IMG/VR virus record: IMGVR_UViG_3300014913_000022
Location: 1-45,581 of that record
Direction: 5' to 3' (one strand)
From: a virus
DNA length: 45,581 bases
Positions within the stretch are counted from its first letter, which is position 1; the number at the start of each line of letters is the position of its first letter. The notes beneath the pieces are model-generated. The model saw nothing but the letters and a program-made list of their open reading frames with translations. It was not told the origin of the DNA and did no database searches. Positions 23,031 to 31,022 of the stretch are shown piece after piece. A program made the position numbers and the translations under genes.

Positions 23031-25545
23031 GGATAAAAGCGACTCATATAAATATTGTATGTATCTAGTCGAAAAGAATTGGTCTAAGAAAATCAGAACC
23101 AAGGACCCAGAGGAGCTCAAAGAATATAAAGAGCGTCTCAAGATGGAAATTGGAGTGATTGAGCGAATGGGATTTATTGATTACTTTCTCATTGTTCAAG
23201 ATTTAATTATATGGTGTAAAGAGCAAGGGATTCTCACAGGAGATGGTCGTGGTTCAGCTGGTGGCTGTCTATTGTCTTATCTATTAGGAATCACAAAACT
23301 TGATCCTATTAAGTTTGGATTACTATTCTCACGCTTTTTGAATCCAGATCGAATTAGTATGCCTGATATTGATATTGATATTGATAAAATGCGTAGAGCA
23401 GAAGCAAAAGAATATCTTTCAGAGAAGTATGGTAAGAAACGAGTAGCAAGTATAGCAACATTCAGCAGAATGAAAGTGCGTGCTTGCATAAAGGATATAG
23501 CAAGATCTCTTCTTGGGGGCATCTCAGGCGAGAATTCCTTTATGATTGCAGATTCAATAAACAAAACCCTTGAGGGGTTGGGTGATGATATATCATATTC
23601 AGAAGCTCTCGAACAAAGCGAGGGATTCGCTCAGAAGATGCAGGAATATCCAAAGGTTGCGAAGTATGCTGAAGAGTTCGAAGGACTAATTAGACAGACT
23701 GGTATCCACGCAGCAGGAGTGATAATTGGAGATGCAAATCTCGATGAGACAATCCCGTTGATGATGGATAAGAAGGGTATTGTAGCTACAGCGCTTGACG
23801 GAGCAACTCTGGAAGCAAATGGGTTTCTTAAGATAGATCTTCTTGGTTTGAAGAATCTGACAATTATTAGCGACTCAATTAAGAACATTAAGAAGGTTAG
23901 AGATGAAGACCTCAGAGGATTTCATGTAACAGGAATAGCTGTAGGGATTGATGAAGATGAAGATCTTCTTAATAATAAAATAAAAGGGTCAAAAGTTAGC
24001 ACAAGAAAGGCATCGAGAGCATATAAACTCTTAAGAGAGGGTCGTACAAACGGCGTATTTCAGGTCGAGGGTAGTACAATGAAGAGCCTTCTTAAGGGAG
24101 TATGTACAAACAATATAGATGATATTGGTGCAGTACTCGCTTTATGTAGACCTGGACCTTTGAAGACTGGTTTGACGGCTCAATATGGTGCAAGAAAGAG
24201 GAGTGGCGAAGACTTAGATGAATGGTATCCACATCAAGCTACTCGTAAAGTTCTCGAGAATACATACGGCATTATTGTATATCAGGAACAATGCATGCAA
24301 CTTGCAATGTACTGTGCAGGTTTTACTGAAGGTGAAGCTGATTCGCTACGCAAAGCAATAGGTAAGAAGATTCTTGATTTGATGAATAAGTTTGAGAAGC
24401 AGTTTGTCGAAGGTTGTATTGAGCATTCAGGAATGGAAAAGAAGGTTGCTGAAGGAATATGGGCCGCTGTGATGGAGTTTGCCGGATATGGCTTCAATAA
24501 ATCCCACGCAATTGGATATGCCCATACCACTTATAAGACGGCATATCTCAAATCTAACTATCCTTCTGAGTTCTTTAGTGCTCTATTGAGCAATGAGGTA
24601 GATCAACAAAAGATGAATACATATATTCGAGAAGCTCAGAATCTGGGCATTAAGATTCTTCCTGTTGATATCAATAGAAGTACGCTGAAGTATGAAGTTG
24701 AAAGTGTTGATACAATAAGACGTGACCTAGTTTCCCTCAAAGGTGTAGGAAATAAAGCTGTTATCGATATAATGGAGAAAAGACCATTCACTGATTTCGT
24801 AGACTTTCTATCGCGGATTAATACTAAGCGAGTAACATCAAGAGTAATTGAAGCTCTTGTGAAGGCAGGAGCTTTTGAAGAAGCATTCGACTCTGATAAT
24901 TATTCTCGCAAAACATATTTCGACTATTATGATGATTGTCGTAAGAAGATTAAAAGATACTTTAAACGACATGAAACGATGGAAGGTTTTCCAGGTTATG
25001 ATTGGAAAAGTCCTGTGAACATTAAGGCTACGGGACGCGGAAAGAATAGGATTGAAAAAGAGGTCCCTGTAGAGCGTAAGAGTGGAGATCAAAGAGAAGA
25101 ATGGCGAAACAGTGAAATTGTTAAGTTTGAGCGTGAGATATATGGTTCTCCTGTAACTTTTAGCGTCTTTGATTTTTTTGGTAGCGCAGAGTGTAATTTT
25201 GAACAACAAGCATCAAATATTTATAAATGTGACGAATCTCTTGACAATCGCATCGTAGGAGAGAATATTCAAATGATGACAAGTGTTAAGGGATTGTTGC
25301 GAAAGACCCCTTATAAGAAGGATCGCAAGAAGTATATGAGGCGAATGCTTGTTGAAGATAGGACAGGTGAAGCTGAGCTTACAGTATTTGAGCACGTTTT
25401 CTCCGCCGATCCGAATGCGTGGGCATTAGGTAATGTGTTAATCATTTATGCTCAAATAGATGAGTTTAGTGGACGAAGAAGCTTGAAAGTAAGCAAGGTA
25501 AGAAGTTTGGGAGGAATAGACGGAACAGATGGAGCCAGAGTTTGA
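23020..25545 (+). CDS. dnaE: DNA polymerase III alpha, catalytic part (palm, fingers, OB)
   Basis: The 841-aa protein holds the polymerase core: MGFIDYFLIVQDLIIW, then GDGRGSAGGCLLSYLLGIT, the palm carboxylates in MPDIDIDIDK (Asp116, Asp118) and the third in LKIDLLGLKNLTII (Asp273), the fingers with YQEQCMQLAMYCAGF, FNKSHAIGYAHTTYKTAYLK and a helix-hairpin-helix with SLKGVGNKAV. An OB fold near the C terminus is suggested by MRRMLVEDRTGEAELTVF. The ATG overlaps the N-part stop and has its own GGAGG eight bases upstream, so a separate protein is made. No intein halves are present at the break. It extends DNA as the phage replicase. Confidence 0.93.
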   Translation: MKYEDKSDSYKYCMYLVEKNWSKKIRTKDPEELKEYKERLKMEIGVIERMGFIDYFLIVQDLIIWCKEQGILTGDGRGSAGGCLLSYLLGITKLDPIKFGLLFSRFLNPDRISMPDIDIDIDKMRRAEAKEYLSEKYGKKRVASIATFSRMKVRACIKDIARSLLGGISGENSFMIADSINKTLEGLGDDISYSEALEQSEGFAQKMQEYPKVAKYAEEFEGLIRQTGIHAAGVIIGDANLDETIPLMMDKKGIVATALDGATLEANGFLKIDLLGLKNLTIISDSIKNIKKVRDEDLRGFHVTGIAVGIDEDEDLLNNKIKGSKVSTRKASRAYKLLREGRTNGVFQVEGSTMKSLLKGVCTNNIDDIGAVLALCRPGPLKTGLTAQYGARKRSGEDLDEWYPHQATRKVLENTYGIIVYQEQCMQLAMYCAGFTEGEADSLRKAIGKKILDLMNKFEKQFVEGCIEHSGMEKKVAEGIWAAVMEFAGYGFNKSHAIGYAHTTYKTAYLKSNYPSEFFSALLSNEVDQQKMNTYIREAQNLGIKILPVDINRSTLKYEVESVDTIRRDLVSLKGVGNKAVIDIMEKRPFTDFVDFLSRINTKRVTSRVIEALVKAGAFEEAFDSDNYSRKTYFDYYDDCRKKIKRYFKRHETMEGFPGYDWKSPVNIKATGRGKNRIEKEVPVERKSGDQREEWRNSEIVKFEREIYGSPVTFSVFDFFGSAECNFEQQASNIYKCDESLDNRIVGENIQMMTSVKGLLRKTPYKKDRKKYMRRMLVEDRTGEAELTVFEHVFSADPNAWALGNVLIIYAQIDEFSGRRSLKVSKVRSLGGIDGTDGARV

Positions 25546-25596
25546 TAAGGACAAATATTACAAAAAACTAAACAGGAGAGATCGCATAAAATAAGC

Positions 25597-25857
25597 ATGA
25601 TTGAATGTGGAATGAATGTGCCGACAGAATATAGACTATATCAAGATCAAGATGGACAAATTTATCTTGAGTTGATGGGGGATGTATTTCGTTGGCTACA
25701 GAAGCCAAATCTATGGTGGAGTGAGATTGCCTACGAATGGCCCAATAATAAAATTCCTATTGAACAATGGACACAAATAGATAGGCTGACGTTTCTAGTG
25801 ATTGTAGGTGTAGCTATCGAGAGTGCAGTTCCAAGGTGGATGATGGAGAGAGAATAG
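25597..25857 (+). CDS. Small Trp-rich protein, DRLT/TG family, copy 1 of the cluster
   Basis: 86 aa. Family pattern: YRLYQDQDGQIYLEL, then FRWLQKPNLWW, YEWPNNKIPIEQW and the end motif IDRLTFLVIVGVAIE. It opens the cluster, after a 51-base gap with an AAAAACTAAA element. No membrane segment, Cys or catalytic motif. Tandem copies with shared spacing of Trp and DRLTFL show repeated gene duplication. Function unknown. Confidence 0.8.
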   Translation: MIECGMNVPTEYRLYQDQDGQIYLELMGDVFRWLQKPNLWWSEIAYEWPNNKIPIEQWTQIDRLTFLVIVGVAIESAVPRWMMERE

Positions 25858-25859
25858 AG

Positions 25860-26111
25860 TTGAATGAACAAATGTACAAAATCTACAATCACCGTGAGTT
25901 TGGTGTGTTGTTTATGATCCATCAGTGTAAGATGTATCATTGGTTGCGTGAGAGCAACCGTTGGCACCATGTAAGAGTTAGCGAGTGGCAGAAGGACTAT
26001 GTAGAACAGAACACATCTGTGTTCGATCAGATTGATAGATTGACCTTTCTATTGCAAGCGGGAAGAGCTTTCGAGCAGACAATAGAGCAATTGGAAGAGA
26101 GAGTCAATTGA
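25860..26111 (+). CDS. Small Trp-rich protein, DRLT/TG family, copy 2
   Basis: About 83 aa from a TTG start at 25860; an in-frame ATG at 25836 would overlap copy 1 further. The pattern is MYKIYNHREFGVLFMIHQ, YHWLRESNRWHH, VSEWQKDYVEQ and IDRLTFLLQAGRAFEQ. The start codon is 2 bases after the copy 1 stop, so translation is coupled. It shares the IDRLTFL core exactly with copy 1. Confidence 0.75.
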   Translation: MNEQMYKIYNHREFGVLFMIHQCKMYHWLRESNRWHHVRVSEWQKDYVEQNTSVFDQIDRLTFLLQAGRAFEQTIEQLEERVN

Positions 26112-26368
26112 AATATGAAGTATATTTCAGCAACAGATACGTCAGCAGCCAACAAGGCGAGATTATATGGTTGTTGTATGATCAGAATCTGTTTGTGTGG
26201 GATGTTGATCAACGGTGGCGTTACGCACGTTCTGAGATGTATAACGATCTCGATGTGATGTTAAAGCACCACACAAAGATAGACGATAGGTTGACCTTCC
26301 TATTGCGAGCAGGCAGAGATATTGAGCAATCAATACAGGAGATCACAACAGGCGAATGCAAAACATAA
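26108..26368 (+). CDS. Small Trp-rich protein, DRLT/TG family, copy 3
   Basis: 86 aa, TTG start that overlaps the stop of copy 2. It has MKYEVYFSNRYVSSQQGEII, LLYDQNLFVWDVDQRWRYA and DDRLTFLLRAGRDIEQ. The DRLTFLL-AGR-(F/I)E end is the closest match to copy 2, so these two may be the most recent duplicates. The start is the least certain part. Confidence 0.75.
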   Translation: MKYEVYFSNRYVSSQQGEIIWLLYDQNLFVWDVDQRWRYARSEMYNDLDVMLKHHTKIDDRLTFLLRAGRDIEQSIQEITTGECKT

Positions 26369-26589
26369 AGCTGGACTACGCACTGTATCGAGGACCCTGG
26401 GATATTATCTATCTCAAACAAGACGGTGCTATCTATCGTTGGATTAAGCAAAACAAGGGATGGTTGTGGGAAGATCCGCGGGAGTGGGTTGGTGGTCTGA
26501 TACCATACGAACAGTGGGAAGAGATCAACCGATTGACCTTTCTGATTCGAACAGGAAAAGACATCGAGCAAGTACGATGGTACGCTTAA
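26356..26589 (+). CDS. Small Trp-rich protein, DRLT/TG family, copy 4
   Basis: 77 aa. It has LDYALYRGPWDIIYLKQDG, IYRWIKQNKGWLWED, REWVGGLIPYEQWEE and INRLTFLIRTGKDIEQ. The IP-EQW segment before the end motif is shared with copy 1. The ATG lies 13 bases inside copy 3, another overlap that ties the cluster into one translation unit. Confidence 0.78.
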   Translation: MQNIKLDYALYRGPWDIIYLKQDGAIYRWIKQNKGWLWEDPREWVGGLIPYEQWEEINRLTFLIRTGKDIEQVRWYA

Positions 26590-26617
26590 TCAAAGAAAAA
26601 ATGGAAGAGAAGCTTCA

Positions 26618-27082
26618 ATGAAGAAAGCTGAACGAGAACAGCTAGCAAAGAAGGCAGACAAATATAAACCTGGCGATGCTCGGGTTAGAACAATTGTGCG
26701 ACATCATCACTTTGTTTGTGTCATCGTAGGACAGTACCATGTGAAGAGTGGACGTCGCTGGCTACTTCTTGCGAAGTATCTACCTTTTGATTTATCTTCA
26801 GATGGATATAGGCTACGGGAAGTTATTTTCCAGGACAAGCAGCTAATAGAGATGTTTGAGGATTGTGACAACATTTCTCTTGATGATTGGGACCAGCGAC
26901 TTGAACTTGTCGTCAAGTTAGGTGGCCCTCGTCAGCTACTTCAAGGTATGGTTGAAGAGTATCGTACAAAACAGAAGAGGAAAGAGGTCAATGCAAGAAG
27001 GGCCGTCGAGAAGGTAGCGAGCCGCCTCAATGCAATAGAGGACTTCGACGATGCATGGAAGGTAGAGGAAGAGACAGAATGA
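26618..27082 (+). CDS. Hypothetical 154-aa protein inside the Trp-rich cluster
   Basis: Unrecognised and not a clear member of the surrounding family. The N-terminal part is basic (KKAEREQLAKKADKYKPG), then a beta-like HHHFVCVIVGQYHVKSG and WLLLAKYLPFDL, then a helical tail (QKRKEVNARRAVEKVASR). The SD is AGAAGC before ATG. It is coupled to the next gene by ATGA. Some members of the neighbouring family have a similar WLLL/YL strand pattern, so a distant relation is possible. Confidence 0.7.
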   Translation: MKKAEREQLAKKADKYKPGDARVRTIVRHHHFVCVIVGQYHVKSGRRWLLLAKYLPFDLSSDGYRLREVIFQDKQLIEMFEDCDNISLDDWDQRLELVVKLGGPRQLLQGMVEEYRTKQKRKEVNARRAVEKVASRLNAIEDFDDAWKVEEETE

Positions 27083-27360
27083 AAAAGCCGTATGAACTAT
27101 ACAAAAAGAAGGATGAAGGCTGTTTCTTTTTACTTTATCAAGGAAGAGCTTATTACTGGTGGAGTGGACAGTGTAGTGGAAAGTGGCTATACTTAGATCC
27201 CAAAACAATAATAATGCCTCTCCGTGAATTTCGCAATGATATAGAGTTATTTAAGTATTATCAACAAGCGGAATGGCTTGAACGTTCAAATAGACTAACA
27301 TACTTAACATTAGCAGGGACTGACCTAACGCTTCCACATGACAAGGAGTCACAATGTTAG
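27079..27360 (+). CDS. Small Trp-rich protein, DRLT/TG family, copy 5
   Basis: 93 aa from ATG 27079, which overlaps the previous stop (ATGA) and has GGTAGAGGAAGAG upstream; ATG 27055 is a longer alternative. It has YELYKKKDEGCFFLLYQGRA, YYWWSGQCSGKWLYL and ERSNRLTYLTLAGTDL, a weaker form of the end motif shared with the 44144 protein (RSNRL). Confidence 0.75.
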   Translation: MKKPYELYKKKDEGCFFLLYQGRAYYWWSGQCSGKWLYLDPKTIIMPLREFRNDIELFKYYQQAEWLERSNRLTYLTLAGTDLTLPHDKESQC

Positions 27361-27410
27361 AATGTAAGCTATGGAGTGGATCAAGAAGAAAGAAAGAGAA
27401 AGATAAATGA
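27354..27410 (+). CDS. Possible 18-aa peptide MLECKLWSGSRRKKEKDK
   Basis: A very short ORF with AAGGAG six bases before its ATG. It overlaps the stop of copy 5 and its own stop overlaps the next ATG (ATGA), which is the pattern of a translated coupling peptide. Basic, with one Trp and one Cys. No family known. The good SD is the main support. Confidence 0.35.
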   Translation: MLECKLWSGSRRKKEKDK

Positions 27411-27742
27411 ATCTTCTCAACATTACTTCAAGCTTATGTCAGAAAAAAGTAAGGCTTGCCTGGCTAATTGAATATAGTATGCTTGATCCATGGATTCCTT
27501 ATTACGCGACTTTAAAAGTAAAAACGATTAAAATAGTTGTCCCTGTATCAAATCGACATTTGTGGTTTTGGTGCAATGATGGCATGGGATGGGCAATGTG
27601 CGATAAGCTTGATCAAAGTCATGCACCCGGTGGAAGATGGAAGGTAGGTGAATACACTGAAACCAATTGGTTAACGACCCTAGTGCTAACAGGAACAAGT
27701 AAATGTAAATTAAAGAAAATGACACAAGAGAAGTTCTCTTGA
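27407..27742 (+). CDS. Small Trp-rich protein, DRLT/TG family, subgroup B
   Basis: 111 aa. Closest to the 3921 protein: IKIVVPVSNRHLWFWCNDG, then APGGRWKVGEYTETNWLTTLVLTG. The end motif is NWLTTLVLTG instead of DRLTFLxxTG. It is longer at the N terminus by about 20 residues. It closes the cluster before a membrane protein gene. Confidence 0.75.
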   Translation: MNLLNITSSLCQKKVRLAWLIEYSMLDPWIPYYATLKVKTIKIVVPVSNRHLWFWCNDGMGWAMCDKLDQSHAPGGRWKVGEYTETNWLTTLVLTGTSKCKLKKMTQEKFS

Positions 27743-27757
27743 TAAGTAGGAAATAGA

Positions 27758-28393
27758 TTGGAAGAAAAAATGATGTTTGAATTGTTTGTAGTTGGTACGT
27801 TCTGGTTCTGGGCTTTATTGATCGCTTGGATTTTTATCGTTGGAGCCTTTCTCAGTCAAGAAGTTATACGTGGCGCTGTAGCTACAACTGTTATTGCAGC
27901 CTTGCTATTGATTTTTTGTGGAAGTAATCCGTTTCCTTACATTATTGATCACCCCCTCATGACGTTGATGTATGTTGGAGGATTCTTTGTTGCAGGAGGA
28001 CTTTGGTCTATTGTTAAATGGGGCTCATTCTGTAGCTCTAAGCGTCGTAGATATTTTACAGAGCGAGACGCTTTTTTAGATAGGCACAATATAAAGGCCA
28101 ATTCTATTCCTAGAAGTCATTTAGTTGAGTGGAGTCAGTATCTTAATGAGCTTAGTCATTATGATTGTAAAGGAATATGTGAATTTCGTACTGGAGGATT
28201 AAAAGCAAGCTCTCGAAAGAGTTTAATTACCTCTTGGATTATGTGGTGGCCAATTTCTCTTATATGGACCTTTATTGACGATCCTATTCGTAGAATTTGT
28301 CATTGGGTTCGCCGCCGTTTAACAAAAATATATAATTACATTTCAACTCGTAGTGCTCGGGGTATGGCTGAAGATTTTGAAGATGACGAATAG
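27758..28393 (+). CDS. Integral membrane protein (211 aa)
   Basis: The N-terminal half has three hydrophobic segments: FVVGTFWFWALLIAWIFIV, VATTVIAALLLIFCG and MTLMYVGGFFVAGGLWSIV. The C-terminal part is soluble or membrane-edge, with SWIMWWPISLIWTFIDDP and a basic tail. The WPxSLxWxxIDDPxR pattern resembles phage membrane proteins that I recall from T4-like and other large phages, of unknown role. The start is TTG 27758 or ATG 27770; both have an SD. Possible role in the host envelope is inference. Confidence 0.75.
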   Translation: MEEKMMFELFVVGTFWFWALLIAWIFIVGAFLSQEVIRGAVATTVIAALLLIFCGSNPFPYIIDHPLMTLMYVGGFFVAGGLWSIVKWGSFCSSKRRRYFTERDAFLDRHNIKANSIPRSHLVEWSQYLNELSHYDCKGICEFRTGGLKASSRKSLITSWIMWWPISLIWTFIDDPIRRICHWVRRRLTKIYNYISTRSARGMAEDFEDDE

Positions 28394-28404
28394 GAAAAGA
28401 AATA

Positions 28405-29001
28405 ATGAGAGACTTTTATCCTAAACTACAATGGAGCGATCTCGAAGTGACCTTCAAAGGGCTTGACACCTTCACTTCTGCAGTTGTTAATCCTTCAACA
28501 ATTATTGAACAAGGGATTGTATCTCCTGCAGAAGGCTTTCCGGAGATCATCGTCGATGATAATAATCCAGAGTGTGCATTACAACAGAATGGTATTGATC
28601 TTCGTCTTGCTGAGGTTGGTATTGCATCAGGAACTACAAGATTCACCTTAGGTAAGCGTGATGATTCGAAGTGTAGTTATAATCCTGTTTTACCAGATTC
28701 AGCAGGAATGTTTACATTTCAACCTGGTCAACAGTATGCATTAGATTTTATGGAGTGGGTTGATACGCCAAAAAATCTAAGCTCATATATTTTTACAAGA
28801 TCATCAGTTAATAGATACTCTGGAATATTCATGACTGGCTACTGGGATAGTGGGTTTAGAGGTCGACTTGGTGGAATTTTTAGACCCTCTGTTCCCACTA
28901 CCGTTGAGGTTGGTTGTAGAATGGCACAAATTGTGTTTTTTAAGTCAAATCCTGCAAAGCTATATGATGGACAATACCAAGATCAAGATAAACAAGCGTA
29001 A
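28405..29001 (+). CDS. dUTPase/dCTP deaminase superfamily protein
   Basis: Trimeric pyrimidine-nucleotide enzyme fold; family members cut dUTP to dUMP or deaminate dCTP. The 198-aa protein has QQNGIDLRL (Dcd motif), FTRSSVNRYSGIFM, TGYWDSGFRGRLGG with the motif III Asp of dUTPases, and GCRMAQIVFF (motif IV). The Glu that dCTP deaminases place after the Asp-Gly-Phe strand is not evident, so dUTPase is the better guess. Cutting dUTP would protect new DNA from uracil. Confidence 0.82.
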   Translation: MRDFYPKLQWSDLEVTFKGLDTFTSAVVNPSTIIEQGIVSPAEGFPEIIVDDNNPECALQQNGIDLRLAEVGIASGTTRFTLGKRDDSKCSYNPVLPDSAGMFTFQPGQQYALDFMEWVDTPKNLSSYIFTRSSVNRYSGIFMTGYWDSGFRGRLGGIFRPSVPTTVEVGCRMAQIVFFKSNPAKLYDGQYQDQDKQA

Positions 29002-29012
29002 GGAGCATTATA

Positions 29013-29669
29013 ATGGAATGCAAAAATTGTGGAAATGAAATTCTTCCTGAAATGAGAGCAGCCATCTCGGTTAATGGCTGTCCATTTTGTGGTCATGAAA
29101 TTATGGACCCAGAGCGACTTGAACAAATGCTCGCTCTTGAAGATGTCTTAGCATCAAAACAATTCACCAATCAGCCAGAAGTTGATATTGCTATTCGCGA
29201 GAAAGTGATTGCATTACTTCTTGAGCACTTCGATTTTCGTCTGATTAAAGATATAGAAGAAGAACCAACAGACTTGATTGTAGTAAGCGAAGAATTACCT
29301 AAAAAGAAAAAGAAAGCAAAAGTAAAACCTAAATCAAGGGCAGAACAAGCTAAGGAAGATATAAAACCCTTCATTCCTCTCGCTGAAGGACAAAGCTTGG
29401 ATGATCTTGAAGTAGAGGAAGAAGAGAGTGATGAAGATGATATTCCTTCTGAGACAGTAACAAGAAAGTTAAAAACAAGAGTAGCACCATCTTCAACTCC
29501 TGCCCCTACAGCAACATCTCCAGAGTCAACACTACCAGATGCCTCATTCTATAGATCAGCAGCTGACGGAGCTTTTGATGCTGATAATATTCCCGCTGAA
29601 ATGTTACATAGAGTAAAGGCAAAAAGATCTGATGATGGTGAAACTTCAGGTAAGATAAGGAGGAAATAA
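29013..29669 (+). CDS. Zinc-ribbon protein with acidic, disordered middle (218 aa)
   Basis: Residues 1-27 form a zinc ribbon (ECKNCGNEIL ... GCPFCGHEIM). A helical segment follows, then Lys-rich (PKKKKKAKVKPKSR), acidic (DLEVEEEESDEDDIPSE) and Pro/Ser/Thr-rich stretches, all likely disordered. The C terminus is basic. Such layouts suit adaptor or transcription-related proteins. It sits directly before the SSB-like gene pair, coupled by TAATG. Confidence 0.75.
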   Translation: MECKNCGNEILPEMRAAISVNGCPFCGHEIMDPERLEQMLALEDVLASKQFTNQPEVDIAIREKVIALLLEHFDFRLIKDIEEEPTDLIVVSEELPKKKKKAKVKPKSRAEQAKEDIKPFIPLAEGQSLDDLEVEEEESDEDDIPSETVTRKLKTRVAPSSTPAPTATSPESTLPDASFYRSAADGAFDADNIPAEMLHRVKAKRSDDGETSGKIRRK

Positions 29670-30244
29670 TGGGAAACGAAATTCGCATAGGAGATATTCT
29701 AAAACTTGAAGATTTTAATCCAATGGATGTTGACGTTACTTATATACAACAGACAATTGGTATGATTCCTAAGAGTGGTATGATTGATATCAATCAAGCA
29801 GAGCAACTTGCTACTGTATTTCTCCGATGTGCTGATTATTGTAGTGATATGGTTGCACAAGCTACTCGTTTTGTTGGAAATAAAGATGCAATGAAGCGTG
29901 CGGCTAAAGGTACAGCAATAGAAACTAAAATCGCTGGTGGAACCCCAGCAACGACCTCAAGAGAAACTTATGGCAATGACCCTAATTATATAAAAGCAAC
30001 AGAAAAATTAGTAGAAGGTCAAGCTTTTTTGAATTGGATTACACAAAAGCATGATAACTTACTCAAAGCACACGTATTATGTAAAGATCTAATGAAAGTT
30101 CATATGTCAACTCGAAATGAATCAAATTGGGATGGAGCAGAAGAACCATTCATTCCAAAAAATAATAGTGACAATTCTGGCTTTGAAATAGATGAAGATA
30201 ATGATGACGCGTCGATTCTTGATAATGACGCATTCGATTTTTAA
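29669..30244 (+). CDS. Hypothetical 191-aa protein with SSB-like acidic tail
   Basis: Unrecognised. Mostly helical (INQAEQLATVFLRCADYC, KDAMKRAAKGTAI), with QAFLNWITQKHDNLLKA. The last 20 residues are acidic and end in DNDAFDF, like the acidic tips of SSB proteins that recruit partners. It lies directly upstream of the SSB-like gene with a 23-base gap, so a job in replication is likely; possible T4 gp59-like mediator or SSB partner, by position only. Confidence 0.72.
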   Translation: MGNEIRIGDILKLEDFNPMDVDVTYIQQTIGMIPKSGMIDINQAEQLATVFLRCADYCSDMVAQATRFVGNKDAMKRAAKGTAIETKIAGGTPATTSRETYGNDPNYIKATEKLVEGQAFLNWITQKHDNLLKAHVLCKDLMKVHMSTRNESNWDGAEEPFIPKNNSDNSGFEIDEDNDDASILDNDAFDF

Positions 30245-30267
30245 ACTTTTTTTGAAAGGACTAAATT

Positions 30268-30948
30268 ATGTCCGATTTCCAAACAGGTGAAGTGTCCTTT
30301 GATGACATTCCCGACAGCAGTGGTGGTCAAAATCGTTCAGGCTCTTATTTAAACATGAAGGAGTCCGGTGATTACAAGATTCGTGTTACCTCCAAGCCTT
30401 TCCAGTATTATTGTCATTGGGTTGAGACTGCAGATGGCCGCCGTCGCAAAGTCAATGCAACCTGTGATGCAACTGATCCGATTATCGCACAAGGTAAGGG
30501 GCCTCAGAAAAAATGGCTAATCAAAGTAATTCACCTTAATGATGAGTCAGGTTCTCCTCAAATGAAGATTCTTGATGCTGGTAGTCAAATTCTATCACAA
30601 ATCAAGCAGCTTCATAAAGATAAAGAAAACTTTGGCAATGTATCGAAGTATGATCTTATCATTACTAAGGGCGCTAAGGGTGCCAATCCTCTTTATACTG
30701 TTAAGCCTACGGGTAGTGAGAAAAATTCTCGTCCTTTAATAAAAGAAGAGAAAGAGATGATCAAAGCTTCGAGTGATAAAGATTCTGATTCATTTATTGA
30801 TCTCTCTAAGCTTACAACTCCTTGGACAGCTGATCGCATCAATGAGGTGATCAATGGTGAAGATCAAAAGAAAGAAGAAGAGAAGTCAGAGGATTCCTCT
30901 ACTGATGAGTTTGATTTTGATAAAGATGATGATTTTATGGAACTGTAG
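30268..30948 (+). CDS. ssb: Single-stranded DNA-binding protein, phage type
   Basis: The 226-aa protein has KKWLIKVIHLNDESG, MKILDAGSQILSQIKQL, then SKYDLIITKGAKGANPLYTV, a segment order typical of T4 gp32/T7 gp2.5-like SSBs of large phages. It ends with a strongly acidic tail (EFDFDKDDDFMEL), which in SSBs recruits partner proteins. It would coat ssDNA at the phage fork and help RecA and the resolvase downstream. The terminator after it fits a highly expressed gene. Confidence 0.78.
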   Translation: MSDFQTGEVSFDDIPDSSGGQNRSGSYLNMKESGDYKIRVTSKPFQYYCHWVETADGRRRKVNATCDATDPIIAQGKGPQKKWLIKVIHLNDESGSPQMKILDAGSQILSQIKQLHKDKENFGNVSKYDLIITKGAKGANPLYTVKPTGSEKNSRPLIKEEKEMIKASSDKDSDSFIDLSKLTTPWTADRINEVINGEDQKKEEEKSEDSSTDEFDFDKDDDFMEL

Positions 30949-30979
30949 ATTATGATTCGGTTTGTTTTATAAAACTTAA

Positions 30980-31011
30980 GGGAGTGACACTAAGTGTTAC
31001 TCCCTATTTTT
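30980..31011 (+). terminator. Strong intrinsic terminator after SSB
   Basis: An 11-bp stem (GGGAGTGACAC at 30980-30990 with GTGTTACTCCC at 30994-31004, one G-T pair), a TAA loop and then TATTTTT. The next start is only 11 bases on, and the T run joins its SD (AGGAG). Confidence 0.9.
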
Positions 31012-31022
31012 AGGAGTAGGTT

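Noticed and set aside
23012-23040. A +1 frameshift joining the two polymerase halves
   Set aside because: GTA-TGA could slip, but the second half has its own ATG and a strong SD at ideal spacing. Kept as an alternative test only.
22990-23060. Split intein in the polymerase, as in cyanobacterial DnaE
   Set aside because: No intein-like residues (Cys/Ser start block or HN end) occur at the break, and both halves are in one operon.
21957-25545. Genome-wide recoding of UGA to Trp, or selenocysteine at 22005
   Set aside because: Other genes end in UGA (for example near 5948, 8541 and 25543), and only one internal UGA is seen in a core gene. No SECIS-like need is evident at this non-catalytic position.
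25597-27742. The small gene cluster as a tandem DNA repeat
   Set aside because: The genes share a protein pattern but no long identical DNA runs, so it is old gene duplication and not a recent repeat.
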